From positions 1,122,001 through 1,186,000 of the forward strand of contig RPFO01000702.1 in assembly GCA_009746045.1 (NCBI GenBank): a DNA stretch of 64,000 nucleotides, read 5' to 3'. The stretch's first letter is position 1. Every line of letters starts with the position of its first letter. This DNA is from Mesostigma viride (lineage: Eukaryota; Streptophyta; Mesostigmatophyceae; Mesostigmatales; Mesostigmataceae). Position numbers and translations under genes: made by a program. Positions 1 through 9,865 of this stretch are shown piece by piece. Under the pieces are notes generated by a model. That model saw only the letters and a program-made list of their open reading frames with translations, was not told the DNA's origin and made no database searches.

Positions 1-140
1 CTATAATTTATTGTTAATAAAAATCAGGGGAACTATAAAATTAGCAATCTATAGTTGGTAACTATACTTAGTTTGTGAACCATAAGTCAAATAATTTTTT
101 TATCCTTTACACAACTTACTTCTAAAAAACTTGATAGTGC

Positions 141-169
141 TTGAAAAAAAATAGCAGCTAAGCTATATA
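141..169 (+). promoter_or_regulatory. Probable sigma70 promoter of ppdK
   Basis: TTGAAA at 141-146 and TATATA at 164-169 are separated by 17 bases, each matching five of six consensus bases. The predicted transcript would start near 176, leaving a leader of about 38 bases before the ppdK ATG at 214. The surrounding DNA is AT-rich, so a chance match is possible. Confidence 0.45.
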
Positions 170-213
170 ACTCTTAGGGTTAATTATCCACATTTCAATT
201 TAGAAAATTTCTT

Positions 214-2871
214 ATGAATAAGCTTATATATCATTTTGGCCCTGGAAATAATGAGGGAGATGCCAGCATGAAAGATAAGCTTGGCGGCAAAGGAGCTAAC
301 CTTGCCGAAATGTCGAATCTTGGTCTTCCGATTCCTCCAGGCTTTACGATTGCAACTGACCTGTGTTCTTATTACTACTCTCATGGAAATAAACTAACGG
401 CTGATTTTGAAGCAGAGCTTCTGCAAGCAATTCATAAGTTAGAAAAAGAGACGGGAAAAGTTTTTGGTTCTAAAGAAAACCCTTTATTAGTTTCTGTCCG
501 TTCTGGAGCTAAAATTTCCATGCCAGGTATGATGGATACAATTTTAAATTTGGGAATGAATGATGAAGTAGCAGAAAGCCTTGCGAAGATAACCTCTAAC
601 CCTCGATTTGCTTACGATAGCTATCGAAGATTTATTCAAATGTACGGATCTGTGGTACTGGAAATCCCTGCTTATATTTTTGAAGATACCTACGATAATC
701 ATAAAATTAACCATAACATCAACAATGATTCTGAAGTAACTACGGAAATACTGAAAGCGGTAATTCAAGATTATAAAAAGAACGTTCATAGGTTAACCGG
801 AAAAGAATTAGATAGCAATTTAACCGAGCAACTTATAAAGGCTATTGAAGCTGTTTTGAAATCATGGATGAGTCCAAGAGCCATACATTACAGAAAAATT
901 AATAATATTAGCGAGCAAGAAGTTTTAGGTACAGCCGTTAATATTCAATCAATGGTTTTTGGTAATAAAGGAAATAACTCTGCTACCGGTGTAGTATTCA
1001 CCAGATCGCCTGCTAATGGGGAGAGAAAAATATTCGGTGAATTTTTGATAAATGCCCAAGGGGAAGATGTTGTAGCTGGCACTCGAACCCCCCAGCCAAT
1101 ATTGGCTAAAGAGGAAAAAGATGGAACTTCCATGCATGAATTAATGCCAAAAGCTTACGAAGAATTACTATCAATTTGTGCTAAACTTGAAAGCCATTAT
1201 GGTGACATGCAAGATATTGAATTTACTATAGAAGAAGGAAAACTTTATATTTTGCAAACCAGAAAAGGTAAAAGATCTGCAGCCGCAGCTGTTAAAATTG
1301 CTGTTGATATGGTAAATGAAGGAATTTTAACAAAAGAAGCCGCCCTCCTTCGCATAGAACCAGAATCACTAAACCAGCTCCTCCATACTGGTATTGACTA
1401 TTCTGCTAAACCGGAAATTATTGCTCAAGGCCTAGCAGCTTCTCCAGGCGCAGCAACAGGTATAGCAGTTTTTTCTCCTTATGATGCTGAAGAACTGGCC
1501 CATCATCACAAAGTGATTTTAGTTAGGAACGATACCAGCCCGGAAGATATAAAAGGTATGCATGTGGCAAAAGGCATTATTACCGCTCGTGGCGGGATGA
1601 CATCTCATGCAGCAGTAGTAGCCCGGGGCATGGGCAGACCATGTGTTTGCGGGGTAAAAGGCCTTACGGTAAACGAAAAAGAGAAGTACTTCATTACCAG
1701 TAGCGGAAAGAAAATCCACCAAGGTGAAGTCATAACTTTAGACGGTTCTACCGGTAAAATTATGGTCGGTACTGTTAACCTTATTGAACCACAGTTCTCT
1801 CCTGAGTTTGAGACTATTTTAAAATGGGCAGATTCAATAAAAAACCTACAGGTAAGAGCTAACGCAGAAACAGTTATTGATGCAAGCATGGCTATTAAAT
1901 TTGGCGCAGTAGGAATCGGCCTTTGTAGAACCGAACATATGTTTTTTGATGCAGAAAAAATTCCTTTGGTTAGGGAGATGATAATTGCTCAGGATTATGA
2001 GCATAGAATGAAAGCAATTGCTAAATTAAAACCTTTGCAAACAGCTGATTTTAAAGAATTATTTTCAATTTTAGGCAATATGCCTCTCAATATCAGATTG
2101 CTTGACCCGCCATTACATGAATTCTTACCGACCATAGATCAAGATAAGGAAAATTTGGCAAGAATCTTGGAGGTATCTAAGTCAGTTATTGATCACCGTT
2201 TACACGTATTGCATGAAATTAATCCGATGCTGGGGCATAGAGGTTGTAGACTTGGTATCACCTACCCTGAGATATACAGCATGCAAGTAGAAGCTATATT
2301 AGAGGCAATGTGGCAAGTCTACTCTGAGCAAGGATTAAGGTCTAATCTTGAATTGATGATTCCTTTGATAAGTAACTTTAAAGAATTAGAGATTATTAAA
2401 AAACTAATAAGCAAAACCATCAATGAGATAGAAAAAAAATACTCTCATAAATTTAGTATAAAAATTGGAACAATGATTGAGCTACCAAGAGCTGCTCTTA
2501 CCGCCGATAAAATTTCACCATTAGTTGATTATTTCAGTTTCGGCACAAATGACCTAACCCAAACTACTCTTGGTATTTCACGGGATGATACAGGCTCATT
2601 TTTGGGTGATTATATAGAGCAGAAAATTTTTAATCATGATCCCTTTATCACCATAGATGAAGAAGGGGTAGGATTTTTGGTCCACACTGCAATTGAAAAA
2701 GGTAAAAAAACAAATAATACCTTAAGCTTCGGTGTTTGTGGTGAGCATGCCGGTGATCCACAATCAATTGATTTTTTCCATAAAGCCGGGGTTGATTATA
2801 TATCCTGTTCTCCTTTTAGAGTGCCGATTGCAAGAGTTGCTGCTGCTAGAAGTAAAATCATTAATCAGTAA
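214..2871 (+). CDS. ppdK: Pyruvate, phosphate dikinase
   Basis: This enzyme interconverts pyruvate, ATP and phosphate with PEP, AMP and pyrophosphate in the cytosol. The 885-residue length is normal for the family. The N-terminal ATP-grasp domain contains GGKGANLAEM. The central swivelling domain carries the phosphohistidine motif GGMTSHAAV at residues 460-468, with His465. The C-terminal PEP/pyruvate barrel ends with the GVCGEH motif holding the catalytic Cys842. Start ATG 214 gives the expected N-terminus (NKLIYHFG). It converges on mutS with only six bases between the two genes. In rickettsiae it is thought to link imported pyruvate to PEP; pyrophosphate use would connect it to ppa at 56.4 kb. 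Confidence 0.97.
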   Translation: MNKLIYHFGPGNNEGDASMKDKLGGKGANLAEMSNLGLPIPPGFTIATDLCSYYYSHGNKLTADFEAELLQAIHKLEKETGKVFGSKENPLLVSVRSGAKISMPGMMDTILNLGMNDEVAESLAKITSNPRFAYDSYRRFIQMYGSVVLEIPAYIFEDTYDNHKINHNINNDSEVTTEILKAVIQDYKKNVHRLTGKELDSNLTEQLIKAIEAVLKSWMSPRAIHYRKINNISEQEVLGTAVNIQSMVFGNKGNNSATGVVFTRSPANGERKIFGEFLINAQGEDVVAGTRTPQPILAKEEKDGTSMHELMPKAYEELLSICAKLESHYGDMQDIEFTIEEGKLYILQTRKGKRSAAAAVKIAVDMVNEGILTKEAALLRIEPESLNQLLHTGIDYSAKPEIIAQGLAASPGAATGIAVFSPYDAEELAHHHKVILVRNDTSPEDIKGMHVAKGIITARGGMTSHAAVVARGMGRPCVCGVKGLTVNEKEKYFITSSGKKIHQGEVITLDGSTGKIMVGTVNLIEPQFSPEFETILKWADSIKNLQVRANAETVIDASMAIKFGAVGIGLCRTEHMFFDAEKIPLVREMIIAQDYEHRMKAIAKLKPLQTADFKELFSILGNMPLNIRLLDPPLHEFLPTIDQDKENLARILEVSKSVIDHRLHVLHEINPMLGHRGCRLGITYPEIYSMQVEAILEAMWQVYSEQGLRSNLELMIPLISNFKELEIIKKLISKTINEIEKKYSHKFSIKIGTMIELPRAALTADKISPLVDYFSFGTNDLTQTTLGISRDDTGSFLGDYIEQKIFNHDPFITIDEEGVGFLVHTAIEKGKKTNNTLSFGVCGEHAGDPQSIDFFHKAGVDYISCSPFRVPIARVAAARSKIINQ

Positions 2872-2877
2872 CCTTCT

Positions 2878-5559
2878 TTATGGAAAAGTAGGAGCTTGGT
2901 TTTTAATGAGTAAATTTTTTAATTTATATAAAATATCTAAAGCTTCTTTTGGTGATAATTCATTAGGATCTATTTGACCGCAGAAATCATATATTTCCTT
3001 ATATTTATCGATTTCTTTATTTTCTAACTCGAATAGGTTTAAATTTTGTGATTCTCCTCTACAAGCTTCTTTGTTAGATTTTTTTGCTTCTTTTTCAAAC
3101 CTCAAAAGCAATTGATTAGCTCGCCTAATTACCGAAGTTGGAAGTCCGGCCATTTGTGCAACATGCACACCATAAGAACGATCCGCAAAACCTTTGATAA
3201 TTTTATGGAGAAATAGTATTTTTCCATCATTATCGCTGATGGAAATAGTATAATTAACAAGAGCAGGAAATATATCGCTTAAACTCGTTAATTCGTGATA
3301 ATGAGTAGCAAATAGACACCGCGCTTTAATTTTATCATGAATATATTCAAGTACTGACCATGCTATAGCCACACCGTCATAAGTAGAGGTTCCCCTCCCT
3401 ACTTCATCTAAAATTACCAGAGACTTATTTGTACTTTGCGATAATATCGCCGAGGTTTCAAGCATCTCCACCATAAAAGTAGATTGCCCTTTTGTTAAAT
3501 CATCCCCTGCTCCAACTCTGCTAAATATTTTATCTACTACTCCTATTGTAGCACTAACTGCTGGTACAAAGCTTCCTATGTGCGCTAAGATTGCTATAAT
3601 AGCATTTTGACGCAAAAAGGTACTCTTTCCAGCCATATTGGGCCCGGTAATTAACCAAATTCTCTCATTTTCATTTAAGTTGCAGTCATTTTTGGTAAAT
3701 GATTCGTTATTAGATTTTAAAAACCTTTCGACCACAGGATGCCTACCGCCTCGGACTTCAAAATTTGTTTCAGTAGTCAAAATAGGGAGGCAATATTCAA
3801 ATTCCTCTGCTATATAAGCAAAATTTAAAAATACGTCTAACCTATTTAGGGCCGTTGCTAATAAAATCAATTGTGAGTTATTGGCAATAACTGCTTTACA
3901 TATATCGCTATAAATTTCTTTCTCGAGCCCAACTAACATTGCTTTTGCATTAAGCATTTTGCTTTCAAGTTCTTGTAATTCTTCAGTAGTATAACGAATA
4001 GAATTAGCTGTTGTCTGCCTATGAATAAATTTTTTATCCGTAATTTTACCGCTATGTCTTGCTGTAATGTCGATAAATAACCCTACAACATTATTATTTG
4101 AAATCTTTAGGCTCTCTATGCCGGTTTCTTGTCTATATTTATCTCTTAACTTATCAATATGTACCCTACCATTGCTAATTAAATCCTGTAACTCCTTGAT
4201 TTTAGCATGAAAAGTTGGTTTTATTATATCTCCTTCGCTGATAATATTTGGAGCATCATCCCTTATGGACTCACTAATTAAATCGGCAGTTTCTGAATTT
4301 CCTAGCAATGGAGCAACTATTTTTTCTATATTTTCCGGTAAATTAAAACCATTATTTACTACAAAACTGGCCCTTATTTCTTCAGCTATTAAAATTGTAT
4401 CCCTTATGCTAAGTAAATCTTTTGGCGAGCTTCTTTGCATCTGAATCCGAGTAAGGGAACGTTCTACATCAGAAGTTTTAGGCAATATTTTTCTGATATT
4501 ATGAGTTAATTGGATATTTTTAAAAAAAAATTCAGTTACGGCTAGCCTTGCGTTAATTTTTTTTATTTCAAGCAGAGGAGAACTTAAATATTCATATAAT
4601 AACCTTGCTCCCCCTTTAGTAAGAGTATGATTAATAGTATGGAACAGGCTACCTTTAATACCGCCGCTTAAGGAAGAAGTAATTTCTAGGTTACGACGTG
4701 TTCCAGAATCAATAATCATGAATTTTTGAGAATTCAATATTTTGGGGAAAGGTAATTTTGGTAAATTACTTTTTTGAGTTAAAGATATATACTCAAGAAC
4801 ACTACCTATTGCACTTATCTGGTTATTATTAAGCTCACCAATTGCTTCAGCTGAAGCAATATTGTAATAACCCTCTATGATTTTTCTACATTTTTTCTCA
4901 GCAAAAAAACTATCTACTTGGAAAGAAATACGAATATTCAAAGCTGTTTCGATGTTTGAGCTTAAAATTTCTGACCGGGATTTATCACTAAGTAGAACCT
5001 CGCTAGGTTTTATTCTGGTAATTTCATTGATTATTTGATCAGGCGGAATATCTACAACAAAAATTTTAGAAGTCGATAGGTCAAGATAGCAAATAGCACT
5101 ATTATTTTTTTCTATTACAATGCTTGCCAGGTAATTCGGCTTATTACTGTCTAATAGCGATTCCTCAATTAACGTACCAGGAGTTATGATCCTGCTAACC
5201 TCACGTCTAACAACAGCTTTATATCCTCCACGTTTTCGTGCTTCTTCAGGAGTTTCCATTTGTTCGCAAATAGCTACTTTAAAGCCTTCCTCAAGCAGCT
5301 TGTTCAGGTAATTCTCAAGAGCATGAAAAGGCACACCGCACATTGGTATTTCATCGTCGCCAGTTTTACCTCTTCTAGTAAGAGCTAGCCCAAGAATCTT
5401 AGCAGCTACTGTAGCATCTTCGTAGAATAATTCATAAAAATCACCCATACGAAATAACAACATACATTCAAGATTGGCAAATTTTATGTCCAGGTATTGC
5501 TGCATAACCTGCGTAGCAGCAGCGTAATTATATTTTTTCTGGAATTCTGTAATATCCAT
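2878..5559 (-). CDS. mutS: DNA mismatch repair ATPase MutS
   Basis: MutS recognises base mismatches and small loops and recruits MutL. The protein has 893 residues and standard architecture. The N-terminal mismatch-binding domain includes FYELFYEDA, the family Phe-x-Glu wedge motif. Connector, lever and clamp domains follow. The C-terminal ABC-type ATPase has Walker A GPNMAGKST, a Walker B ending in DEVGRGTS and FATHYHEL. It ends six bases from the convergent ppdK stop, and nothing in the sequence suggests damage. No mutL is in the window. Confidence 0.97.
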   Translation of the reverse strand: MDITEFQKKYNYAAATQVMQQYLDIKFANLECMLLFRMGDFYELFYEDATVAAKILGLALTRRGKTGDDEIPMCGVPFHALENYLNKLLEEGFKVAICEQMETPEEARKRGGYKAVVRREVSRIITPGTLIEESLLDSNKPNYLASIVIEKNNSAICYLDLSTSKIFVVDIPPDQIINEITRIKPSEVLLSDKSRSEILSSNIETALNIRISFQVDSFFAEKKCRKIIEGYYNIASAEAIGELNNNQISAIGSVLEYISLTQKSNLPKLPFPKILNSQKFMIIDSGTRRNLEITSSLSGGIKGSLFHTINHTLTKGGARLLYEYLSSPLLEIKKINARLAVTEFFFKNIQLTHNIRKILPKTSDVERSLTRIQMQRSSPKDLLSIRDTILIAEEIRASFVVNNGFNLPENIEKIVAPLLGNSETADLISESIRDDAPNIISEGDIIKPTFHAKIKELQDLISNGRVHIDKLRDKYRQETGIESLKISNNNVVGLFIDITARHSGKITDKKFIHRQTTANSIRYTTEELQELESKMLNAKAMLVGLEKEIYSDICKAVIANNSQLILLATALNRLDVFLNFAYIAEEFEYCLPILTTETNFEVRGGRHPVVERFLKSNNESFTKNDCNLNENERIWLITGPNMAGKSTFLRQNAIIAILAHIGSFVPAVSATIGVVDKIFSRVGAGDDLTKGQSTFMVEMLETSAILSQSTNKSLVILDEVGRGTSTYDGVAIAWSVLEYIHDKIKARCLFATHYHELTSLSDIFPALVNYTISISDNDGKILFLHKIIKGFADRSYGVHVAQMAGLPTSVIRRANQLLLRFEKEAKKSNKEACRGESQNLNLFELENKEIDKYKEIYDFCGQIDPNELSPKEALDILYKLKNLLIKNQAPTFP

Positions 5560-5677
5560 AGTATAAACTTTGCAATTTGCTAAAACTGATAAATTTGGCT
5601 TTAACTTGGCGCTACAATAGCAATAAAATCAAATTTTACCATTAATAAAATGCTAAAGTAAATGACCTAATAATTAT

Positions 5678-5926
5678 TTACTTTAGAGAGTCTTGAACAT
5701 TTTTGGACATTCGAAAATAAATTGTATTATATTTCCTTTCCTGACCGGTGTACCTTTTTTCCCTTATTGACATGCTGCCTAGCCCTCGAATTTCAATGCG
5801 ATTCTTTTTACTTAATTCATCTTTTATATATTCAAGAACAGAATCAACGGCTATATAAGCATCTTCTTCTGACAAATAAGTAAGTTTGTTTCTAATCTTT
5901 TCTATTAAAGTTTTTTTTGTAGCCAT
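5678..5926 (-). CDS. HU/IHF-family DNA-binding protein, short divergent form
   Basis: An 82-residue protein with HU/IHF topology: an N-terminal helical pair (KKTLIEKIRNKL, DAYIAVDSVLEYIKDEL), then a beta segment with IEIRGLGSMSIREK, corresponding to the family element around RGFGSF, and a short arm. It closely resembles IHF-beta-like proteins but is shorter than the usual 90-95 residues, and the tip of the beta arm differs. It lies 20 bases downstream of sppA on the same strand and is probably the last gene of the ilvE-dapA-smpB-sppA run. A second, canonical HU gene is at 38521. Its partner and function are inferred from family membership only. Confidence 0.85.
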   Translation of the reverse strand: MATKKTLIEKIRNKLTYLSEEDAYIAVDSVLEYIKDELSKKNRIEIRGLGSMSIREKRYTGQERKYNTIYFRMSKNVQDSLK

Positions 5927-5946
5927 AATTTTCCAAGAGTTGAAAT

Positions 5947-6870
5947 TTATAGAATCGATTTAATACCTAAGATTTTTCCAGAAAACAATCCTCTAATTGC
6001 ATTATCTAGATCATCAAAAAACATATCTATAAATTTATCCCGAGGGTTTAATTTTATTTCAGAAATTTTTAAGTCTTTTGCTATTCCCCTTTGCTCCTCG
6101 AGCCATTTTACTGCTGAATCTTCATTTCCTATTTCATCGATCAATTTATACTTCAAAGCTAACTTAGCAGAATAAATTCTACCATCTGCAATTTTTTTTA
6201 CGAAATCAAGGTCTAAATTACGTCTTTTAGCTACTAGTTCAGTAAAATAATCATATACATCAAATATGTTGTCCATAACTGCCTTCTCCGCTTCTGGTGT
6301 TAATTTTTCCGTAAAACTAGGATTTCCTTTTAAGTCACTAGACTTAAAATTATTGAACTTTATCCCTATTCTTTCCGCCAATTCTGTAATTTCTGCCATT
6401 TCCATTAAAACACCTATCGATCCTGTAATCGTCCCGTTATGCGCTATTATATAATCAGCTCCGAGTGCTATCAAATAGCCACCGGATGCCGCTACCGAAT
6501 CCATGACGACTACTACCGGCTTATTTTTAGCAATCTTCCTAAAAGCATCATATAACATTTCTGACCCCACAACACTACCCCCAGGCGAGTTAATATGAAT
6601 TATTACTGCTTTTACATGCTTATCTTCAGCAAGTTTTTCAAGTTTTCTTACTCTTGCTAAATTATCGTATATAATTTCTTCCAGCAAAATACTGGCAATA
6701 TAATCGCTTTTTATACCGCTAGAGCTTAAAGATACGTCTTTACTGCCAAATATTCTATTTCCAGATATAAATGCAATAGCCAAGAAAAGGATCAGGGATA
6801 ATATTTTCCATCTGGCAATTTGTGCTTTATTTCTTTTTCTCTCAATTAAATAATCAGGACTAATATTCAT
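5947..6870 (-). CDS. sppA: Signal peptide peptidase SppA, S49 family, short form
   Basis: A membrane-anchored serine protease that degrades cleaved signal peptides. Residues 23-38 form one membrane anchor. The body contains HINSPGGSV (94-100 region), the nucleophile in VAASGGY (Ser129) and the downstream segment FKSSDLKGNPS, where Lys181 fits the general base. The 307-residue single-domain length matches the short S49 class rather than the double-length E. coli enzyme. The ATG lies directly beside the end of smpB, so the two are almost certainly co-transcribed. Confidence 0.93.
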   Translation of the reverse strand: MNISPDYLIERKRNKAQIARWKILSLILFLAIAFISGNRIFGSKDVSLSSSGIKSDYIASILLEEIIYDNLARVRKLEKLAEDKHVKAVIIHINSPGGSVVGSEMLYDAFRKIAKNKPVVVVMDSVAASGGYLIALGADYIIAHNGTITGSIGVLMEMAEITELAERIGIKFNNFKSSDLKGNPSFTEKLTPEAEKAVMDNIFDVYDYFTELVAKRRNLDLDFVKKIADGRIYSAKLALKYKLIDEIGNEDSAVKWLEEQRGIAKDLKISEIKLNPRDKFIDMFFDDLDNAIRGLFSGKILGIKSIL

Positions 6871-7344
6871 TTACCTTAAACCTTTTTTATCTCTTAAAAC
6901 TCTACCCTGCTCTCTTTCCCAGTCTTTGTCTTTGATTGCTTGTCGTTTATCATGCTGCTTTTTGCCTTTAGATAATCCAAGATCTATTTTTACAAGATTT
7001 TTTTTATTAAAATACATAGAAAGAGCAATTAAAGTGTAGCCTTTTAATTTTATTTTACCAATAATTTTTTGTAGTTCCTTTTTTTTGAGCAGTAATTTTC
7101 TTGTTCTCTTAGTTGAATGATTAAAGCGTCCTGCTTGTTCATATTCAGCGATATGACAATTATACAAAAATAACTCATTTTTATTCATAGCAGCATGGGT
7201 ATCTGCGATAGTAACTTTACCGTTTCTAATTGATTTTACCTCACTACCAGTTAAAATGATGCCTGCTTCAAACCTTTCTTCAATAAAATATTCAAAACTA
7301 GCTTTTTTATTCTGAGCAATAATTTTCTTATAATCAGACATCAA
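6871..7344 (-). CDS. smpB: SsrA-binding protein SmpB
   Basis: SmpB binds tmRNA and delivers it to stalled ribosomes for trans-translation. The 157-residue protein has the expected beta-barrel with GIILTGSEVKSIR, the HIAEYEQAG segment and the basic C-terminal tail (KGKKQHDKRQAIKDKDW) that enters the mRNA channel. The start overlaps the dapA stop by four bases, indicating translational coupling, and sppA follows directly. No tmRNA gene was recognised in this window. Confidence 0.96.
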   Translation of the reverse strand: MMSDYKKIIAQNKKASFEYFIEERFEAGIILTGSEVKSIRNGKVTIADTHAAMNKNELFLYNCHIAEYEQAGRFNHSTKRTRKLLLKKKELQKIIGKIKLKGYTLIALSMYFNKKNLVKIDLGLSKGKKQHDKRQAIKDKDWEREQGRVLRDKKGLR

Positions 7345-8225
7345 ATTTTTCCAAATTCTATTAAGATTTTCTTGATCGATTCTTTAGTTTTTAACCTGGC
7401 TGTAGTTAAAGGTAATTTTATCTCTTCAGAGCACAAATCTAATAATTGTGCTGCATATTTAATACCAATTGGATTACTTTCTGCAAACATAGCTTCATAG
7501 ATTGGGAATAATGTTTGCTGCAATTTCAAAGCTTCCAAATAATTGCCACCTTTTAAATAATTTTGTAATTGCTGACACTCATTTGGCAATATATTAGAAA
7601 TAACCGATATACATCCCTTACCTCCATGGGAACTATAAGCTATACAATTTTCATCGTTACCGCTCATCATAGAAAAATAAGAAGGTAATTTCCTAGATAA
7701 CCTCAGAGGTCGCATAATATCTGCACCAGCATCTTTAATAGCAACTATCCGCTTACATTCTGCCAGCTTTAAAATGGTATTATCTGCTAAATCAATTCCT
7801 GTTCTACCAAAGTGAATATATAATATAAGGGGTAAATCAGTATTATCATGCAATAGCTGAAAATGATTTACAATTCCTTCTTGTTCTGGCCTTATATAAT
7901 GAGGAACAGTACACATTATACCATTAATACCTGATTGATTTAGGATTTTAGCTTTATTTACAGCATATTCAGTTGAAACAGATGAAAGACCGGCAATTAT
8001 ATTTATTTTCTTGTCTGCTACTTGAGTAGAAAGTTTAATCAGATTATAATAATCTTCATCTTGTAAACTAGTGCCTTCTCCGGTACTACCTCCAATAACT
8101 ATTCCTTTCACTCCCGCTGATATCTGAAATTCAATTAATTTTGCAAGGGCAGTTTTATCGATTTTTCCATTTTTAAATGGTGTTATCAAAGCAGTAATTA
8201 AGCCTTCATATATATTTTTTTCCAT
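7341..8225 (-). CDS. dapA: 4-hydroxy-tetrahydrodipicolinate synthase
   Basis: It condenses pyruvate with aspartate semialdehyde, the first committed step to diaminopimelate (peptidoglycan) and lysine. In 294 residues all expected active-site groups are present: Ser47/Thr48 in GGSTGEG, Tyr110, Tyr136, Arg141 in GRTG and the Schiff-base Lys164 in VAIKDAGAD. The usual NVP after Tyr136 is replaced by IHF. It lies six bases from ilvE and overlaps smpB by four bases. Retention fits the known preservation of the DAP route in peptidoglycan-containing rickettsiae. Confidence 0.94.
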   Translation of the reverse strand: MEKNIYEGLITALITPFKNGKIDKTALAKLIEFQISAGVKGIVIGGSTGEGTSLQDEDYYNLIKLSTQVADKKINIIAGLSSVSTEYAVNKAKILNQSGINGIMCTVPHYIRPEQEGIVNHFQLLHDNTDLPLILYIHFGRTGIDLADNTILKLAECKRIVAIKDAGADIMRPLRLSRKLPSYFSMMSGNDENCIAYSSHGGKGCISVISNILPNECQQLQNYLKGGNYLEALKLQQTLFPIYEAMFAESNPIGIKYAAQLLDLCSEEIKLPLTTARLKTKESIKKILIEFGKI

Positions 8226-8231
8226 ATTTAT

Positions 8232-9110
8232 CTACTTACCCACTAATTTTGCAAATTCAGATTGTAACATATTGATTTTTTGTTCCGGATCAGGAAAATA
8301 ATGCACTATTTTTCCTAAGTCAATAGAACCAACTCCTCCTATTTCTCTGGCAGTACCGGTTATAAATGAATACTCGTATTTGCCAATATCTTCAAGTGAT
8401 ATTCTAGTTTCAATTACCTCAAACTCTAAGCTCTTTACCATTTCTATAACCGCTTGTCTTGTAATACCATTTAAGAACCTATCTGCTATTGGTGTTACAA
8501 GCTTATTACCTTTGCCAAAAAAAATATTTGCTACATTGCATTCGGCAACGTACCCTTCTTCATCCAGTACTAAAGAGTCGTCATACCCATTATTTGAGGC
8601 TGTAATCTGGGATACCACAGGCATACCATAATGAGTCGAAGATTTTGCTTGTGGCGGGAAAGCTTTTGGGCTTGGTTTGCACCAGCTACTAAGGTTTAAT
8701 TTTAAGTTATTTAAAAACTCAGATCGAGAAGGGAGTAATGCTATTAGTATATTTACTGTAAGCTCAGAATTATAAATTCCCATAGATTCAGCTCCCCGCC
8801 AGATTAACGGTCTGATGTAAGCATCTTTTAAAGAATTTTTTTCTAGTAATTCATAAGTAGCAGCATTTATTTCTTGGGTGCTATATTTAAGGGGTGTAAG
8901 TCCCATATACTCGGCTGACTTTAATAATCTGTTAGTATGCTCTTCTAGCTTAAATATTTTTCCGTTATAAGCCCGTTCTCCCTCCCATGCAGCCCCAGCA
9001 TAATGGAGACTGTGAGTAAGCACATGAACATAAGCTTCATTTAAGTGAAAAAATTTACCATTAATCCAGACAAAATCAGACGCAAACTCGGGTAATTTAT
9101 TATTAAACAT
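8232..9110 (-). CDS. ilvE: Branched-chain amino acid aminotransferase, class IV
   Basis: A PLP-dependent transaminase of 292 residues. The family N-terminus is clear (VWINGKFFHLNEAYVHVLTH, then HYAGAAWEGERAY), the probable PLP lysine lies in AKSSTHYG, and EEGYVAECNVANIFF followed by the FLNGITR segment completes the fold. It is the first gene of the minus-strand run continuing into dapA. Since branched-chain amino acid biosynthesis is generally missing in Rickettsiaceae, it may interconvert imported amino and keto acids, for example supplying glutamate; that is inference. D-amino acid transaminase or aminodeoxychorismate lyase are less likely given the N-terminal motifs. Confidence 0.9.
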   Translation of the reverse strand: MFNNKLPEFASDFVWINGKFFHLNEAYVHVLTHSLHYAGAAWEGERAYNGKIFKLEEHTNRLLKSAEYMGLTPLKYSTQEINAATYELLEKNSLKDAYIRPLIWRGAESMGIYNSELTVNILIALLPSRSEFLNNLKLNLSSWCKPSPKAFPPQAKSSTHYGMPVVSQITASNNGYDDSLVLDEEGYVAECNVANIFFGKGNKLVTPIADRFLNGITRQAVIEMVKSLEFEVIETRISLEDIGKYEYSFITGTAREIGGVGSIDLGKIVHYFPDPEQKINMLQSEFAKLVGK

Positions 9111-9184
9111 AAAATTCGCTGTAAATACTATAATTTTAAGCTATTATTGTGATAACTTTTATATTTTTTCAAAGTTACAAAAAC

Positions 9185-9865
9185 ATGAAAGACGATAAAT
9201 CGCATATTCTAGTAGTGGACGATGATACCAGAATCATAAAACTTTTGAAGAAGTTTTTACAGCAAAATAATTTCTTAGTATCTACTGCAATTTCTTCAAC
9301 AGAAGCATTTGAATTACTTGAAAACTTTGTTTTTGATTTAATAATACTGGATGTTATGATGCCGGAAATAACCGGACTGCAATTTGCAGAAAAAATAAAA
9401 GAAAGCAAAAAAGCTCTTCCGATAATTATGCTTACTGCCCTTTCTGAACCAGAAGATAGAGTTAAGGGATTAGAAGCTGGAGCTAAAGATTATTTAACAA
9501 AACCATTTGAACCCAAAGAATTGCTTCTTAGAATTAACAACTTAATAACTTCTCATAATCTTTACAAAAAAGAACAGCAAATTGCTAGAATCGGAAATTG
9601 TTTATACGATTTATCCACAAAAAATTTAACTAGCAATGATCAAGCTATTGCTTTGAGCTCCACTGAACAAAAACTTCTTGATCTGCTAATAGCATCTAGA
9701 AATGAAGTAATAAGCAGAGATGACCTTTCTGTTAAAATGGGTGGTTTGAATCCAAGATCCGTAGATGTGCAAATTGTACGACTTAGAAATAAACTAGAAC
9801 CAGATCCTAAAATCCCTAAATATCTAAAAACAATCCGAAATTTAGGTTATGCGCTATACATCTAA
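9185..9865 (+). CDS. OmpR/PhoB-family response regulator
   Basis: A two-domain transcriptional regulator. The receiver has the acidic pocket VDDD near residues 11-14, phospho-acceptor Asp56 in LIILDVMMPE, the Thr switch in LTALS and Lys in LTKPFEP. The C-terminal winged helix ends with the typical VQIVRLRNKLEP and KTIRNLGYAL. An ATG at 9149 would add a 12-residue extension; I prefer the internal ATG at 9185 because it places the receiver at the normal position, giving 226 residues. The end overlaps the next gene, a histidine kinase, by 17 bases, making them a cognate pair. It starts a short distance from divergent ilvE. Confidence 0.92.
   Translation: MKDDKSHILVVDDDTRIIKLLKKFLQQNNFLVSTAISSTEAFELLENFVFDLIILDVMMPEITGLQFAEKIKESKKALPIIMLTALSEPEDRVKGLEAGAKDYLTKPFEPKELLLRINNLITSHNLYKKEQQIARIGNCLYDLSTKNLTSNDQAIALSSTEQKLLDLLIASRNEVISRDDLSVKMGGLNPRSVDVQIVRLRNKLEPDPKIPKYLKTIRNLGYALYI

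Noticed and set aside
184-192. Perfect DnaA box TTATCCACA upstream of ppdK
   Set aside because: A single box is expected about once by chance in this much AT-rich sequence, and there is no cluster or neighbouring origin gene.
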